6,887 nt of DNA, taken from Betaproteobacteria bacterium (GTDB lineage: Bacteria; Pseudomonadota; Gammaproteobacteria; Burkholderiales; Burkholderiaceae). Where the stretch lies: positions 1-6,887 of the forward strand of contig CANIMS010000084.1 of the NCBI GenBank assembly GCA_947468785.1, given 5' to 3'. Both the position numbers and the translations under genes were made by a program. Position 1 is the stretch's first letter. The number at the start of each line of letters is the position of its first letter. This document shows, piece by piece, positions 6,853-6,887 of the stretch. The notes below the pieces were generated by a model. It made no database searches, was not told the DNA's origin, and saw only the letters and a program-made list of their open reading frames with translations.

Positions 6853-6887
6853 TTGACTGATGGCATAAACATCATATGAAAGGCGCA
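6853..6887. other. Post-yidC tail with no supported gene
   Basis: The last 35 bases follow the yidC stop. I see no terminator hairpin. An ATG at 6876 opens four codons to the edge but has no ribosome-binding site and no recognisable N terminus. In many proteobacteria the tRNA-modification GTPase gene mnmE comes next, but nothing here shows it. Confidence 0.4.

Noticed and set aside
6853..6887. Start of mnmE or another next gene at the ATG at 6876
   Set aside because: Only four codons are visible, no ribosome-binding site precedes it, and the residues do not match the usual mnmE N terminus.

Overview
The window is the chromosomal replication-origin neighbourhood of a proteobacterium. Gene content and order (gyrB, dnaN and dnaA leftward; rpmH, rnpA, yidD and yidC rightward), moderate GC content and protein character (RpmH, the DnaA C terminus, the YidC N terminus and a lysine at the YidC hydrophilic-groove position) suggest a betaproteobacterium of the Burkholderiales. 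A Polynucleobacter-like lineage is my best guess, from recognition only and not from a search.

Layout. 1-1383: 5' two thirds of gyrB (minus strand, runs off the left edge). 1395-2510: dnaN (minus). 2511-2774: non-coding dnaA-dnaN gap with oriC hallmarks. These are, left to right, an A+T-rich stretch with a run of TAG/TAA triplets, an R1-like DnaA box, further minus-oriented boxes, and a tandem array of six same-orientation DnaA-box-like units at 11-12 bp pitch. 2775-4217: dnaA (minus). 4218-4422: divergent gap with a second cluster of three good DnaA boxes beside dnaA and candidate promoters for dnaA and rpmH. 4423-6852: rpmH, rnpA, yidD and yidC (plus), with gaps of 8, 1 and 15 bp, so almost certainly one operon. 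The last 35 bases hold no gene I can support.

How it works together. The leftward operon makes the initiator (DnaA), the sliding clamp (DnaN) and the gyrase B subunit. DnaA can act both at the dnaA-dnaN gap, as the probable unwinding site, and at the boxes in front of its own gene, as probable autoregulation. The rightward operon makes ribosomal protein L34, the protein part of RNase P, and two membrane-protein biogenesis factors, YidD and the YidC insertase.

The genes are ordinary and intact. I did not find a new system among them. The part worth a second look is the non-coding origin architecture: the phased six-unit box array, the triplet run beside an A+T-rich stretch, the opposing orientation of the two half-arrays, and DnaA-box clusters on both sides of dnaA.
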